Counted from the first letter of the stretch, positions 35,129 through 44,004 are shown. The stretch is 55,838 nt of DNA from Chlorobiota bacterium (GCA_013153405.1 JAADEM010000051.1:1-55838); one strand, 5' to 3'. Translations and numbers: made by a program. The notes: generated by a model from the letters alone, not told the origin.

Positions 35129-35994
35129 CAGGCACGTTTTTTAAATAAGGTAATTAACGCTTTTACATAGTCTTCATCGGTGCTGATCGAAACATTGTCC
35201 ACTCCGCATTTGCGGAAAGTGTTTTTCGTATTCTGATCATTTTCTATCCACCATTTGCGGTACGCTTCACGTACAGCATCACTTGATGTGTCTACCCAGT
35301 TGTATTGTCCGGTTTCGGCATCTTTCAGCTTTATCAGTCCGATAGAAGGCATTTCCGTTTCACGTTTGTCATAAATTTTCAATGCAACCACATCATGTTT
35401 GCGGTTGGCTATCTTCAAAGCGTCTTCAAAATCATCATCAATAAAGTCGGAAATGACAAATGCGGTACATCTTTTTTTGATGGCATTAGTCAGATAACTT
35501 AGTACTTCACTAATATTTGTTTCGCGGTTTTCCGGAGTGAATGTTATAAGTTCGCGGATAATGTGCAAAACGTGTTTCCGACCCTTTTTAGGTGGAATAA
35601 ATTTTTCAATTCTGTCGCTGAAAAACAAAACACCTATTTTATCATTGTTTTGTATGCTTGAAAATGCCAGAACTGCAGCAATTTCAGTTATAACGTTCTT
35701 TTTGAAACGGAAACCGGTACCGAATTCGCGGGATCCTGACACATCGATAAGCAACATAACAGTAAGTTCACGTTCCTCTTCAAATATTTTAATGTACGGA
35801 TGATTGAAACGTGCCGTAACATTCCAGTCAATATTACGGATATCGTCACCGTATTGGTACTCCCGAACCTCACTGAAGGTCATACCGCGGCCTTTAAATG
35901 CCGAATGGTATTCACCTGCAAAAATATTGTTCGAAAGACCACGGGTCTTGATTTCAATCTGCCGTACTTTCTTTAATAAATCTGTTGCTTCCAT
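35128..35994 (-). CDS. DUF58 domain protein (vWA-like)
   Basis: A 288-residue cytoplasmic protein. The DUF58 core GDDIRNIDWNVTARFNHPYI-type segment lies at about 49-68, followed by vWA-like LLIDVSGSREF (Asp-x-Ser-x-Ser, near 81-91) and FVISDFIDDDFE. DUF58 proteins travel with MoxR ATPases almost everywhere, and here it sits in that position. It overlaps the next gene, suggesting coupled translation. Confidence 0.93.
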   Translation of the reverse strand: MEATDLLKKVRQIEIKTRGLSNNIFAGEYHSAFKGRGMTFSEVREYQYGDDIRNIDWNVTARFNHPYIKIFEEERELTVMLLIDVSGSREFGTGFRFKKNVITEIAAVLAFSSIQNNDKIGVLFFSDRIEKFIPPKKGRKHVLHIIRELITFTPENRETNISEVLSYLTNAIKKRCTAFVISDFIDDDFEDALKIANRKHDVVALKIYDKRETEMPSIGLIKLKDAETGQYNWVDTSSDAVREAYRKWWIENDQNTKNTFRKCGVDNVSISTDEDYVKALITLFKKRA

Positions 35995-36109
35995 AATCTG
36001 AACTTCGATTTACGATGTGCGATTTATGATGTTATCATACCGGTTGATGTTTTTCCGGTAATCAACAGTATGTGAGGGGTGTTGAAACCTCTCTTAACAT
36101 CATAAAGTA

Positions 36110-36361
36110 TTATCCTTTTATTGTTTCCTTCACTTCGTTATCGCTTACAAGAAATGCAGAAATTACATTCTCATTATTTTTCAGCTTTTCGATAACGGTG
36201 GTGTCGTTTTTAAAATTCATTAAATGAATTCTCGCTTCTTTATTCTTTGCTGTTGAATCCGATTCTATTCTGGCCTGTTCAGCAATCTCTTTACCAAATA
36301 CTTCTTCGATATATTCAGGCCATTTTTTATCGGCATATTTCATAGTGAATATCAGTTTCAT
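36110..36361 (-). CDS. Small conserved-looking protein in the moxR-bat interval
   Basis: An 83-residue soluble protein, charged and balanced in composition, with FGKEIAEQARIES helix and RIHLMNFKNDTTVIEKL. No family recognised. It lies on the operon strand between moxR and the DUF58 gene, and a 5' flank of A/C-rich repeats ends right at its ATG. Codon use looks like the neighbours, so it is probably real, but similarity evidence is lacking. Confidence 0.5.
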   Translation of the reverse strand: MKLIFTMKYADKKWPEYIEEVFGKEIAEQARIESDSTAKNKEARIHLMNFKNDTTVIEKLKNNENVISAFLVSDNEVKETIKG

Positions 36362-36601
36362 AATTAAAGTGTTAAATGGTTCTATGGTTACAGTGTTAAA
36401 TGGCTATAGTGTTAAATGGTTGAAAGGTCGGTTAGTTCTTTGTTCTTTGTTTTTGCCTGCCTTGTCTAATTGTCAGGTATCCCCGACGTTCAGACAGTAT
36501 TTTTAAGTTCGGAATTCAGCGTTCAATGTTCATCATTCGAAATTCTTTGTAAATCTGTTATCGCCATAAACTAAGAACTTTTACCTTTCTCCTTTTACCT
36601 G
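36362..36601. repeat. Repeat-filled gap between moxR and the small ORF
   Basis: Read on the minus strand it contains TTTAACACTATAGCC, TTTAACACTGTAACCATAG and AACCATTTAACACTTTA next to the ATG at 36361, and TTTCGAATGATGAACATTG upstream. The same words recur near 18709, 48396 and 50819-51200. No gene or terminator was seen, so the operon may continue through it. Confidence 0.55.
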
Positions 36602-37597
36602 CTATGGCACCTCAATCACATTAAGTATTTCGCTTATAATATCTTCCGATGTGATGTTGTTGGCTTCAGCTTCGTATGACAGTCCGATACGGTGACGAAG
36701 TACATCGTGGCATACTGCACGTACATCTTCCGGGATTACATAACCACGACGCTTAATGAAAGCGTATGCTTTAGCTGCCATTGATAAACTTATACTGGCA
36801 CGTGGTGATGCACCATATGAAATCATATCAACGAATTTCTCAAGTTTGTGCTCACCAGGGTAACGAGTTGAAAAGATAATGTCAAGAATATATTTTTCTA
36901 TTTTCTCATCCATGTAAACATCTTTTACGACGTCACGTGCCCGGATAATATCTTCAGGCTTAAGGATTGTTGAAGCTTTAGGGAATGTTTTAGCCAGATT
37001 GTGTCGGACTATCATCTGTTCTTCGTCTTTCTTAGGATAGTCGATAACGACCTTGAGCATAAAACGGTCAACCTGTGCTTCAGGTAACGGATAAGTACCT
37101 TCCTGTTCAATGGGGTTTTGGGTTGCAAGAACAAGGAAAGGCTCTTCGAGTTTGTATGTGTGGTCGCCTATTGTTACCTGACGCTCCTGCATGGCTTCGA
37201 GCAATGCACTTTGAACTTTCGCCGGAGCACGGTTAATTTCGTCGGCAAGAACGAAGTTGGTAAAGATCGGTCCTTTTTTCACGACGAACTCTTCCTTTTT
37301 CTGACTGTAAATCATAGTACCCAGAAGGTCGGCTGGTAACAGGTCAGGAGTAAACTGTATGCGTGCAAATTTTGCATCAACTATTTGTGATAGAGTTGTT
37401 ATTGCAAGTGTTTTTGCTAATCCGGGAACACCTTCAAGCAGGATGTGTCCGTCGCTCAGAAGCCCGATAAGAAGGCTTTCAACAAGGTGTTTCTGACCAA
37501 CTATCACCTTGTTCATCTCGATGGTGATAAGGTCAATAAAAGAACTTTCTTCTTTTATGCGTTCATTTATCTCTCTTAAATTAACTGTTTGTTCCAT
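36602..37597 (-). CDS. MoxR-family AAA+ ATPase
   Basis: A 331-residue AAA+ chaperone-like ATPase. Walker A GVPGLAKTLA (near 57-66), Walker B VLADEINRAPAKVQSALLEA with sensor FLVLATQNPIEQEGTYPLPE, and the DRFM arginine-finger stretch are all in place. The lid domain is at 230-325. MoxR ATPases act with vWA proteins to mature or insert partners. As first gene of the cluster it likely drives the BatA/BatB/DUF58 assemblies. TACTTTTG lies 50 nt upstream. Confidence 0.95.
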   Translation of the reverse strand: MEQTVNLREINERIKEESSFIDLITIEMNKVIVGQKHLVESLLIGLLSDGHILLEGVPGLAKTLAITTLSQIVDAKFARIQFTPDLLPADLLGTMIYSQKKEEFVVKKGPIFTNFVLADEINRAPAKVQSALLEAMQERQVTIGDHTYKLEEPFLVLATQNPIEQEGTYPLPEAQVDRFMLKVVIDYPKKDEEQMIVRHNLAKTFPKASTILKPEDIIRARDVVKDVYMDEKIEKYILDIIFSTRYPGEHKLEKFVDMISYGASPRASISLSMAAKAYAFIKRRGYVIPEDVRAVCHDVLRHRIGLSYEAEANNITSEDIISEILNVIEVP

Positions 37598-37647
37598 GAG
37601 TTAATGTTTTTATTTGATTTTATGACATTTCTGCATTTTATCTATGC

Positions 37648-37655
37648 CAAAAGTA
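37648..37655 (-). promoter_or_regulatory. Promoter -7 element of the moxR-bat operon
   Basis: TACTTTTG on the minus strand (TAnnTTTG), 50 nt upstream of the moxR start at 37597, in a 205-bp divergent gap. Confidence 0.45.
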
Positions 37656-37802
37656 TAATTTTCAAATTGAAATTACTGAAACCTCGTAGTTAATTTTTAT
37701 TAACGTTTATTATGGTATGAATATTAATGAAAATTAACGTTTTATGAGCACAATGTTTGTACCTTTAACAATTATAAAAATTGCGTTTGAAAACAACACT
37801 GT

Positions 37803-38441
37803 ATGAAAAGCAGGAATACTCTGGTTATTTTAGTATTTGCCGTTCTGATTAATAATGCACTGGTATCACAAACCGGTTATGCCGGAATTCCTGATGTTTT
37901 GTTGAAAGAAGCCGATACTGCAAAAGATGCGGATTATCTTAGCCGTAATGAGAAAGATGTTATTTTGTATATGAATCTGGCAAGATTAAACGGGAAGTGG
38001 TTTATTGCAAACGTGCTTGAAAAAAATAAGGATATTATAAAACCAGGTTATGAAAAATATATTCGTTCACTGATGACGGATTTAAAAAAAGTAAAAGATC
38101 TGCAACCTCTTTACCCTTCTGCAGACTTGACTGATGCAGCAAGATATCATGCAAAAGATATGGGAGTAACAGGTAAAGTTGGCCATAAGTCAAGTGACGG
38201 AACCAAAACTTTTGACAGGATAAAGCGGTATGCAAGAGGAAACTATAAGGGTGAAAATTGTCAATACGGATATTCTGATCCGGTTTTAATTGTTGTTTCT
38301 CTGTTGGTTGATGGGGGAGTACACTCTTTAGGTCACAGAAGAAACATTTTAAATCCGGAGTTTAAGTATGCAGGTGTAGCAATAGAGTCGCATAAAAAGT
38401 ATAAATACAACTGTGTTATGGATTTTTCCGATTCGAAGTGA
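37803..38441 (+). CDS. Secreted CAP-domain (SCP/PR-1-like) protein
   Basis: 212 residues with a signal peptide (about 1-22). A linker region (23-90) precedes the CAP domain. Family marks: DLTDAARYHAKDMG (first CAP helix), VGHKSSDGTKTFDRI with the conserved His, GENCQYGYSDP, and the HSLGHRRNILNPEFKYAGVA motif with the second His (near 178-197). CAP proteins are extracellular and of varied function (lipid binding, adhesion or proteolysis). It stands alone. Confidence 0.88.
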   Translation: MKSRNTLVILVFAVLINNALVSQTGYAGIPDVLLKEADTAKDADYLSRNEKDVILYMNLARLNGKWFIANVLEKNKDIIKPGYEKYIRSLMTDLKKVKDLQPLYPSADLTDAARYHAKDMGVTGKVGHKSSDGTKTFDRIKRYARGNYKGENCQYGYSDPVLIVVSLLVDGGVHSLGHRRNILNPEFKYAGVAIESHKKYKYNCVMDFSDSK

Positions 38442-38471
38442 GCATATTACAGTTGCAATCTGATATTTCAA

Positions 38472-38486
38472 TGGCATAAGTTTTGC
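38472..38486 (+). promoter_or_regulatory. Sigma-54-like -24/-12 promoter upstream of the GT-GH130 cassette
   Basis: TGGCATAAGTTTTGC has GG and GC exactly 10 nt apart, with the TGGCA and TTGC parts of the consensus. It is 184 nt upstream of the glycosyltransferase ATG. It also forms a TGGCA/TGCCA inverted repeat with 38484-38488, so a repressor operator is the alternative. No housekeeping -7 element is seen in this 229-bp gap. Confidence 0.35.
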
Positions 38487-38670
38487 CAAAATATTTTGTG
38501 AATAATTAATGGTCTGAAATACTGCAAATCAGACTGTATGATAAGAAAAGTTGTCAGTGTCTTAATGAAGGTTCTGACAAAAATACTTCAAATCCACCGG
38601 ACGGCCATACTTTCCTTGTTGCCGGGCGGCCGGTTTAAAGATATTGTTTAACCCTAAAACCTGATAAGTT

Positions 38671-40899
38671 ATGAGAATTGCTTTTATAGCTACATATCCG
38701 CCAGAGAAATGCGGAATTGGTACGTTTACACATAACCTGAGAAATGCAATAGAGATGGTAACAGAAGGTAACGATACATATACCACATCAATCGTTGCAG
38801 TATCGTCCAGCCCGTCTGAGTTTAAATATCCGAAAGAGGTAAAATTCAAAGTGAATAAAAATAAACCCAAACATTATGTTGAGGCAGCAAAGTATCTGAA
38901 CGAGAATGCCGATATATGTTTTCTTCAACATGAATTCGGAATTTTCGGGGGTGAAAACGGTAATTATATTTTAATGCTTTTATCGAAACTTAAGATTCCT
39001 TTGGTAGTAACCTTTCATACAGTTCTCAACAAACCATCGAAAGGTCAGATTTCGGTAATGTCGGCCATAAGCCGCAGAGCATCGAGAGTGTTCGTAATGA
39101 GCGATCTGGCAGTTGACTTTCTTGAACATATTTATAAAGTTGATAGGGAAAAGATTGTTAAAATAGAGCATGGTGTTCCTGTTTTTCATATGCCGTCGCG
39201 TGATCTTTTACGGCGCAAACTTGGATTTGAAGGAAAAAGGGTGCTCTTCACATTTGGGCTGTTAAGCCGTAATAAAGGACTCGAAGTGGTGATTAATGCT
39301 CTGCCTAAAGTTGTAAAGAAATATCCTGATGTTCAATATGTAATACTTGGAAAGACACATCCTAATGTAGTTAAGGAGAGCGGAGAAGAGTACCGTAACT
39401 ATCTGAAACTGCTGGCACAGAAAAGGGGCGTGGAGAAGCATGTTGTTTTCGACGACCGGTATGTTACCGATGAAGAACTGATACAGATGCTTAAAGCCTG
39501 TGATGTTTACATAACTCCATACATGAATGAGGAGCAGATAACAAGCGGAACATTGTCGTATGCTATAGGAGTGGGAGCTCTTGTGGTTTCAACACCCTAT
39601 TGGCATGCCAAAGAACTTCTTGATGAACAAAGAGGAGTACTGTTTCCGTTCAATAATTCCGACAGTCTGGCCGAACGCCTTATTGAGCTTTTTGATGATC
39701 CTGAAAAAGCTGATCGTATAAGGGAGGCAGCTTCTTTGTACGGAATGCAGCTGTCGTGGCCTAAGATTGCCCAGAGGTATCTGACTTCTCTTGATAATGT
39801 TATGAAGGAGAGTCCGCCGGAAATACTGCTGGAAGGTAATCATATTGATATCTCGGTAATGCCGGAGTTTAATTTTAAACATCTTCGCAAGTTAACCGAT
39901 GATACAGGTATTCTTCAGCATACAAAATATGATGTGCCAAATCTGAAAGAAGGATATTGTATTGATGATAATTCACGTGCTTTGATAATGGTGCTAATGG
40001 CCCGAAAATTCATCAAAGAAGCTGATCTTTCGCATTACGTTACAAAATATCTGAGTTTTATTCATTATTTGCAAAAAGATGACGGTTCGTTTCACAATAT
40101 GTTGAAATACAACTACGGGTATATTCCTGAGAAAGATTCGGAAGATGCTTTTGGACGGACAATCTGGGCCCTGGGAACTTTGGTCTGGGAAGCTCAGTCC
40201 GACGGACACCGTCAGCTTGCCATTGAAATGACAGAGAAAGCATTGCCTGTTGTGGATACTCTGAAATCATTAAGGGGGAAAGGAAATACTCTTATCGGAC
40301 TTTGCCGGTATGCCGGTAACGACGATAAACGTATGAAGGCAGTAAAAGATAAGATTGTAAAACTTGCTGATGATTTGGTTGATGCATTTAAAAATAACGA
40401 CTCAGGAAGCTGGCGCTGGTTTGAAGATATTCTCACTTACGATAACGGAATTCTTCCTTTGGCATTGCTTAATGCATTTAATGTTACCGGAGAGCGAAGG
40501 TATATTGATGTTGCTGTTAAGTCTATGAACTTTCTTGAAAAGCAGACTTTAATAAATGGTATTTTCATTCCGGTAGGAAATAAAGAATGGTATAAAAAGG
40601 GTGGTAAAAGATACGACTATGATCAGCAGCCTGTTGAGGTTATGTCTATGGTACTTGCCTATCTGCAGCTTTTCAGAATAACCGGTGACGATAGTTATCT
40701 TGGCTCTTTGTTCCGTACTTATCTATGGTTTCTTGGAAACAATACGAATCATGTATCGTTGTACGACCACAAAACAGGAGCTTGTTATGATGCACTAACA
40801 CCCAAAGGTGTAAATGAAAACCAGGGCGCAGAAAGTCTTATAGCATACTGGATATCACATTTCACTGTGCTCGAGGCGTATTACTTACAGTATTCATAA
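38671..40899 (+). CDS. Glycosyltransferase fused to a helical toroid domain
   Basis: A 742-residue cytoplasmic protein. Residues 1-375 are a GT-B glycosyltransferase (GT4-like): PPEKCGIGTFTHNL N-terminal loop, VVTFHT, LFTFGLLSRNKGLEV nucleotide-sugar motif, then EEQITSGTLSYAIG in place of the usual E-x7-E. Residues 400-742 are an all-helical repeat of the alpha/alpha-toroid type, with acidic/aromatic motifs GYCIDDNSRALIM, DGSFHNMLKYN, EDAFGRTIWALGTL and YDQQPVEVMSM. Such fusions accompany GH130 genes. The product glycan is unknown; mannose-type oligosaccharides are likely by association. Confidence 0.85.
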   Translation: MRIAFIATYPPEKCGIGTFTHNLRNAIEMVTEGNDTYTTSIVAVSSSPSEFKYPKEVKFKVNKNKPKHYVEAAKYLNENADICFLQHEFGIFGGENGNYILMLLSKLKIPLVVTFHTVLNKPSKGQISVMSAISRRASRVFVMSDLAVDFLEHIYKVDREKIVKIEHGVPVFHMPSRDLLRRKLGFEGKRVLFTFGLLSRNKGLEVVINALPKVVKKYPDVQYVILGKTHPNVVKESGEEYRNYLKLLAQKRGVEKHVVFDDRYVTDEELIQMLKACDVYITPYMNEEQITSGTLSYAIGVGALVVSTPYWHAKELLDEQRGVLFPFNNSDSLAERLIELFDDPEKADRIREAASLYGMQLSWPKIAQRYLTSLDNVMKESPPEILLEGNHIDISVMPEFNFKHLRKLTDDTGILQHTKYDVPNLKEGYCIDDNSRALIMVLMARKFIKEADLSHYVTKYLSFIHYLQKDDGSFHNMLKYNYGYIPEKDSEDAFGRTIWALGTLVWEAQSDGHRQLAIEMTEKALPVVDTLKSLRGKGNTLIGLCRYAGNDDKRMKAVKDKIVKLADDLVDAFKNNDSGSWRWFEDILTYDNGILPLALLNAFNVTGERRYIDVAVKSMNFLEKQTLINGIFIPVGNKEWYKKGGKRYDYDQQPVEVMSMVLAYLQLFRITGDDSYLGSLFRTYLWFLGNNTNHVSLYDHKTGACYDALTPKGVNENQGAESLIAYWISHFTVLEAYYLQYS

Positions 40900-41011
40900 A
40901 GTGTTTGTGCTAATCAGTTTCAGCCTGTTAATAAAGAATTGAGTAAAAATTCTACCGATGTGTTAAATTTTACCCTGTCTGCAGAGTATTAACTTTTAAT
41001 AAACATTAGCT

Positions 41012-41923
41012 ATGGAAGTAATAAAACGATATAAAGGGAATCCGATATTGACAAAAGATGATATACCTTACGATGTTGTTACAGTACATAATGCTGCCGT
41101 TGTGAAATACGGCGACGAATATATGATGGTTTTCCGTTCACACAGACGTAACGGTCGCAGTATTCTTGGGCTGGCACGAAGTAAAGATGGATTCTCTTTC
41201 AAAGCTGATCCGGAGCCGTTCATGACTCCGGCAACGGAAGGAGAGTTTGCAGAGTATGAAGCTTTCGGAGTTGAGGATCCTCGCATTACCGTAATCGACG
41301 GTGAATACTGGATGACTTATTCTGCTTATTCGCAACACGGAGTGAGAATCGGATTAGCAAAAATAAAGGAATTTAAACAGATTGAGAGGTTTAGTCTGAT
41401 AACAGAAGCCGATTATCGCAATGTGGTGTTGTTTCCCGAAAAGATAAATGGCAGATATATTCGTCTTGACAGACCTCATTCAGAGATTAGTCCATGGTCG
41501 GTTTGGATAAGCTATTCACCGGATCTCAGACACTGGGGGGATTCTAAACTTATTATGAAGCCGGTTCAGTATCATTGGGATGAAATGAAAATTGGTCCCG
41601 GAGCTCCTCCGATTAAAACTGATAAGGGCTGGCTGAATATTTATCACGGAGTATTTCCAACAATGGACGGTTCGGTTTACCGTCTTGGTGTGGCACTGCA
41701 TGATCTGAAAGATCCTTCAAAAATAATAGGCCGTTCAGATGATTGGATACTTCAGCCAGAAGAGCCGTATGAGATAACCGGTTATGTTCATAATGTGGTG
41801 TTTACGTGTGCAGCAGTACCGTACAAAGATGATGAATTGCTGATATACTGGGGCGGTGCCGATACAGTTATGAACGTCGGAACAGCAAAAATATCCGATC
41901 TGGTGAATATGTGTTTGAAATAA
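41012..41923 (+). CDS. GH130 family beta-mannoside phosphorylase/hydrolase-like enzyme
   Basis: 303 residues folding as a five-bladed beta-propeller. The catalytic Asp89 lies in GVEDPRIT; VHNAAVV (25-31), the LFPEKINGRYIRLDRPHSE phosphate/sugar-binding stretch, IGPGAPPIKTDKGWL and YHGV blades follow. GH130 enzymes act on beta-1,2- or beta-1,4-mannosides, mostly by phosphorolysis to mannose 1-phosphate. No signal peptide, so it acts in the cytoplasm. Placement between two glycosyltransferases suggests turnover of the product they make. Confidence 0.92.
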   Translation: MEVIKRYKGNPILTKDDIPYDVVTVHNAAVVKYGDEYMMVFRSHRRNGRSILGLARSKDGFSFKADPEPFMTPATEGEFAEYEAFGVEDPRITVIDGEYWMTYSAYSQHGVRIGLAKIKEFKQIERFSLITEADYRNVVLFPEKINGRYIRLDRPHSEISPWSVWISYSPDLRHWGDSKLIMKPVQYHWDEMKIGPGAPPIKTDKGWLNIYHGVFPTMDGSVYRLGVALHDLKDPSKIIGRSDDWILQPEEPYEITGYVHNVVFTCAAVPYKDDELLIYWGGADTVMNVGTAKISDLVNMCLK

Positions 41924-41930
41924 TTTACCA

Positions 41931-41984
41931 GTAGGGACGCACGTCCCCCAAATTCTGTAGGGATACACGGCCGTGTGTCCCTAC
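41931..41984. repeat. Palindromic intergenic repeat (TAGGGACGCACG type)
   Basis: GGGACG/CGTCCC (41934-41939/41942-41947) is followed by a near-perfect 28-nt palindrome at 41957-41984 centred on CGGCCG. This phrase is widely dispersed in bacterial genomes. Within the cassette it could be a stabilising or attenuating hairpin. No T tract. Confidence 0.65.
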
Positions 41985-42012
41985 GATAAATTAATGTAAA
42001 AAATATACAGTT

Positions 42013-43023
42013 ATGAAAATAGCTATATTATCTCCTGTTGCATGGCGAACCCCGCCGCGTCATTACGGACCGTGGGAACAGATTGCCTCGTCGGTTTGTG
42101 AGGGTATGGTTAAAAAAGGGCTTGACGTAACTCTGTTTGCAACCCTCGATTCGGTTACCGAAGCAAAACTAGAAGGAGTGTGTGAACGAGGTTACGAAGA
42201 GGATAAATCGGTTGACGGGCTGGTTCATTCGGTGATGCACATTAGTCATCTGATGGAGATGGCAGATCAGTTCGACCTTATTCACAGCCATTTTGATTTT
42301 CTGCCGCTTACTTATTCGAAACTTATAAAAACACCAATAGTAACTACAATACATGGTTTTTCATCGCCGAGAATATGGCCTGTTTATGAAAAGTATAATG
42401 GTCATGTATATTATGTTTCAATTAGTTTTTCCGACAGGTACGACAAGCTCGATTACATTGCCAATGTCTACAACGGTATTGATATATCTAAGTTTTCTTT
42501 TACTGAAAAGCCGGGTGATTACCTTCTTTTTTTCGGACGTTTCCATCCCGATAAGGGGCCCCATGATGCCATTAATATTGCTAAAAAAGCAGGTAAAAAG
42601 CTGATAATGGCAGGCATTATTCAGGACGAAGAATATTACAAAAAGAAGGTTGAGCCGCACATCGACGGAGAGCAGATAGTCTTTGTTGGAAGTGCTGGGC
42701 CTGAGAAAAGGAATGAACTTCTGGGTAATGCCCTGGCTTTGCTTCATCCTGTATTTTTTGACGAGCCGTTCGGGCTTAGTGTTGCCGAAGCCATGACCTG
42801 CGGAACGCCTGTTATTGCTTACAACCGTGGATCAATGCATGAGCTGATAAAACCGGGAGAAACAGGGTTTCTTGTGAAAAATGCCGAAGAAGCAGCAGAA
42901 GCGGTAAAGGATATCGAAAAAATAAACAGGGCCTTTTGCCGTGAACATGCAATCGCTAATTTCAGCAACGAACGTATGGTGGATGATTACTACAAGGTGT
43001 ATGAGAAAATACTGAACGGGTGA
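42013..43023 (+). CDS. GT4-family glycosyltransferase
   Basis: 336 residues, GT-B fold. An N-terminal domain with PPRHYGPWEQIASSV and LIHSHFDFLPL, a PIVTTIHGF strand, then the GDYLLFFGRFHPDKGP donor motif (near 168-183) and EPFGLSVAEA (E-x7-E) about residue 252 for nucleotide-sugar binding. It is soluble, likely peripheral. The third gene of the cassette, it may extend or initiate the same glycan; its donor sugar cannot be read from sequence. Confidence 0.93.
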   Translation: MKIAILSPVAWRTPPRHYGPWEQIASSVCEGMVKKGLDVTLFATLDSVTEAKLEGVCERGYEEDKSVDGLVHSVMHISHLMEMADQFDLIHSHFDFLPLTYSKLIKTPIVTTIHGFSSPRIWPVYEKYNGHVYYVSISFSDRYDKLDYIANVYNGIDISKFSFTEKPGDYLLFFGRFHPDKGPHDAINIAKKAGKKLIMAGIIQDEEYYKKKVEPHIDGEQIVFVGSAGPEKRNELLGNALALLHPVFFDEPFGLSVAEAMTCGTPVIAYNRGSMHELIKPGETGFLVKNAEEAAEAVKDIEKINRAFCREHAIANFSNERMVDDYYKVYEKILNG

Positions 43024-43107
43024 AAAAAGTTAGTATGTTGGTAGGTTAATAGGTTAGTAAGTTGAACCAAGAACCAACAAACCAAAAACTAAATCACTTT
43101 TTCACCC
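43018..43107. other. Inverted repeat across convergent stop codons
   Basis: GGGTGAAAAAAGT (43018-43030) pairs with ACTTTTTCACCC (43096-43107) with one bulged A. The stops of the GT and AraC genes both lie in the arms. The 65-nt loop is a G/T-rich then A/C-rich phrase (GGTTAATAGGTTAGTAAG, then GAACCAACAAACC). Possibly a shared terminator interrupted by a repeat. Confidence 0.35.
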
Positions 43108-44004
43108 TTTCTCTTCTCTCCTGAATTTTGCAGGAGATATGCCTGTGTGTTTGGTAAATATTCTTGAAAAATAATAAGGATCGTCATATCCCAGCTTGCG
43201 GCTTATCTCTTTTACCTTCATGTTGGTTAGCAACAGGTAGCGATGTGCTTTTTCAATTTTCAGATGAATAAAGAAATCGAGCGGAGCACTTTCTAGGTCT
43301 TTTTTAAATAACTTGTAAATATTTGATGCTGAACATCCGAATTCATGTGCAATGTCATTTATTTTCAGGTTCCGGTGTGTGTTGTTTTTCATATAGTTTA
43401 TTATATCACTCAGCCTGTCATTTATCTTGTCCTTTTTCACCCAGTTGTAAACATCATTGTACTTAACCGATGTCAGAAAATATTTTAAACTTATATTGGC
43501 AAAAATTACATTATCGGAATTCAGATAGTTTTCCAGATAAACCAGCATATCCTCAAACAAAAGCTGTCGTTCATCCGTACCGTAAATATTCTCTTTATAA
43601 ACGCTAAGAACCTGATTGAACGGGGGAGAGTATATTTCTGAATTTTTTCCTGTGTAATGAAACCAGTATAATGTCCAGGGATCATTACTGTCGGAGCCGT
43701 ATCTGCATGCAGTTTTCGATTTAATTACAATCATCTGATTCGTATTAAGGTAATGTTTTTTACCTTCTGTCTCAACAAAACCTTTGCCGTCTGTACAATA
43801 TAAAAGTATGTGCTGGCTGCTGCCCAAAGGGCGGTTTCTCAGATGTCCGTATGCTTTGGGGAATATTCCGATGTGGGTAATGTATAGATCACTTACTCTG
43901 GGGTCTTTCAATATCTTCTTTTTTACATATCCGGGCAGATAGGTCATTCTTTGTCCTGTGAATCCATCTTTCCTTATAATTTCCTGATTGTTGTAAAGAG
44001 TCAT
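43102..44004 (-). CDS. AraC-family transcriptional regulator
   Basis: 300 residues. An N-terminal cupin-like effector domain (about 40-140; SSQHILLYCTDGKGFVET resembles sugar-sensing AraC proteins), then two HTH motifs: INDIAHEFGCSASNIYKLFK (residues about 212-231) and GYDDPYYFSRIFTKHTGIS before the C-terminus. It diverges from the fucosidase cluster, which it likely activates in response to a released sugar. No promoter-like element is seen on its own side. Confidence 0.93.
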   Translation of the reverse strand: MTLYNNQEIIRKDGFTGQRMTYLPGYVKKKILKDPRVSDLYITHIGIFPKAYGHLRNRPLGSSQHILLYCTDGKGFVETEGKKHYLNTNQMIVIKSKTACRYGSDSNDPWTLYWFHYTGKNSEIYSPPFNQVLSVYKENIYGTDERQLLFEDMLVYLENYLNSDNVIFANISLKYFLTSVKYNDVYNWVKKDKINDRLSDIINYMKNNTHRNLKINDIAHEFGCSASNIYKLFKKDLESAPLDFFIHLKIEKAHRYLLLTNMKVKEISRKLGYDDPYYFSRIFTKHTGISPAKFRREEKG

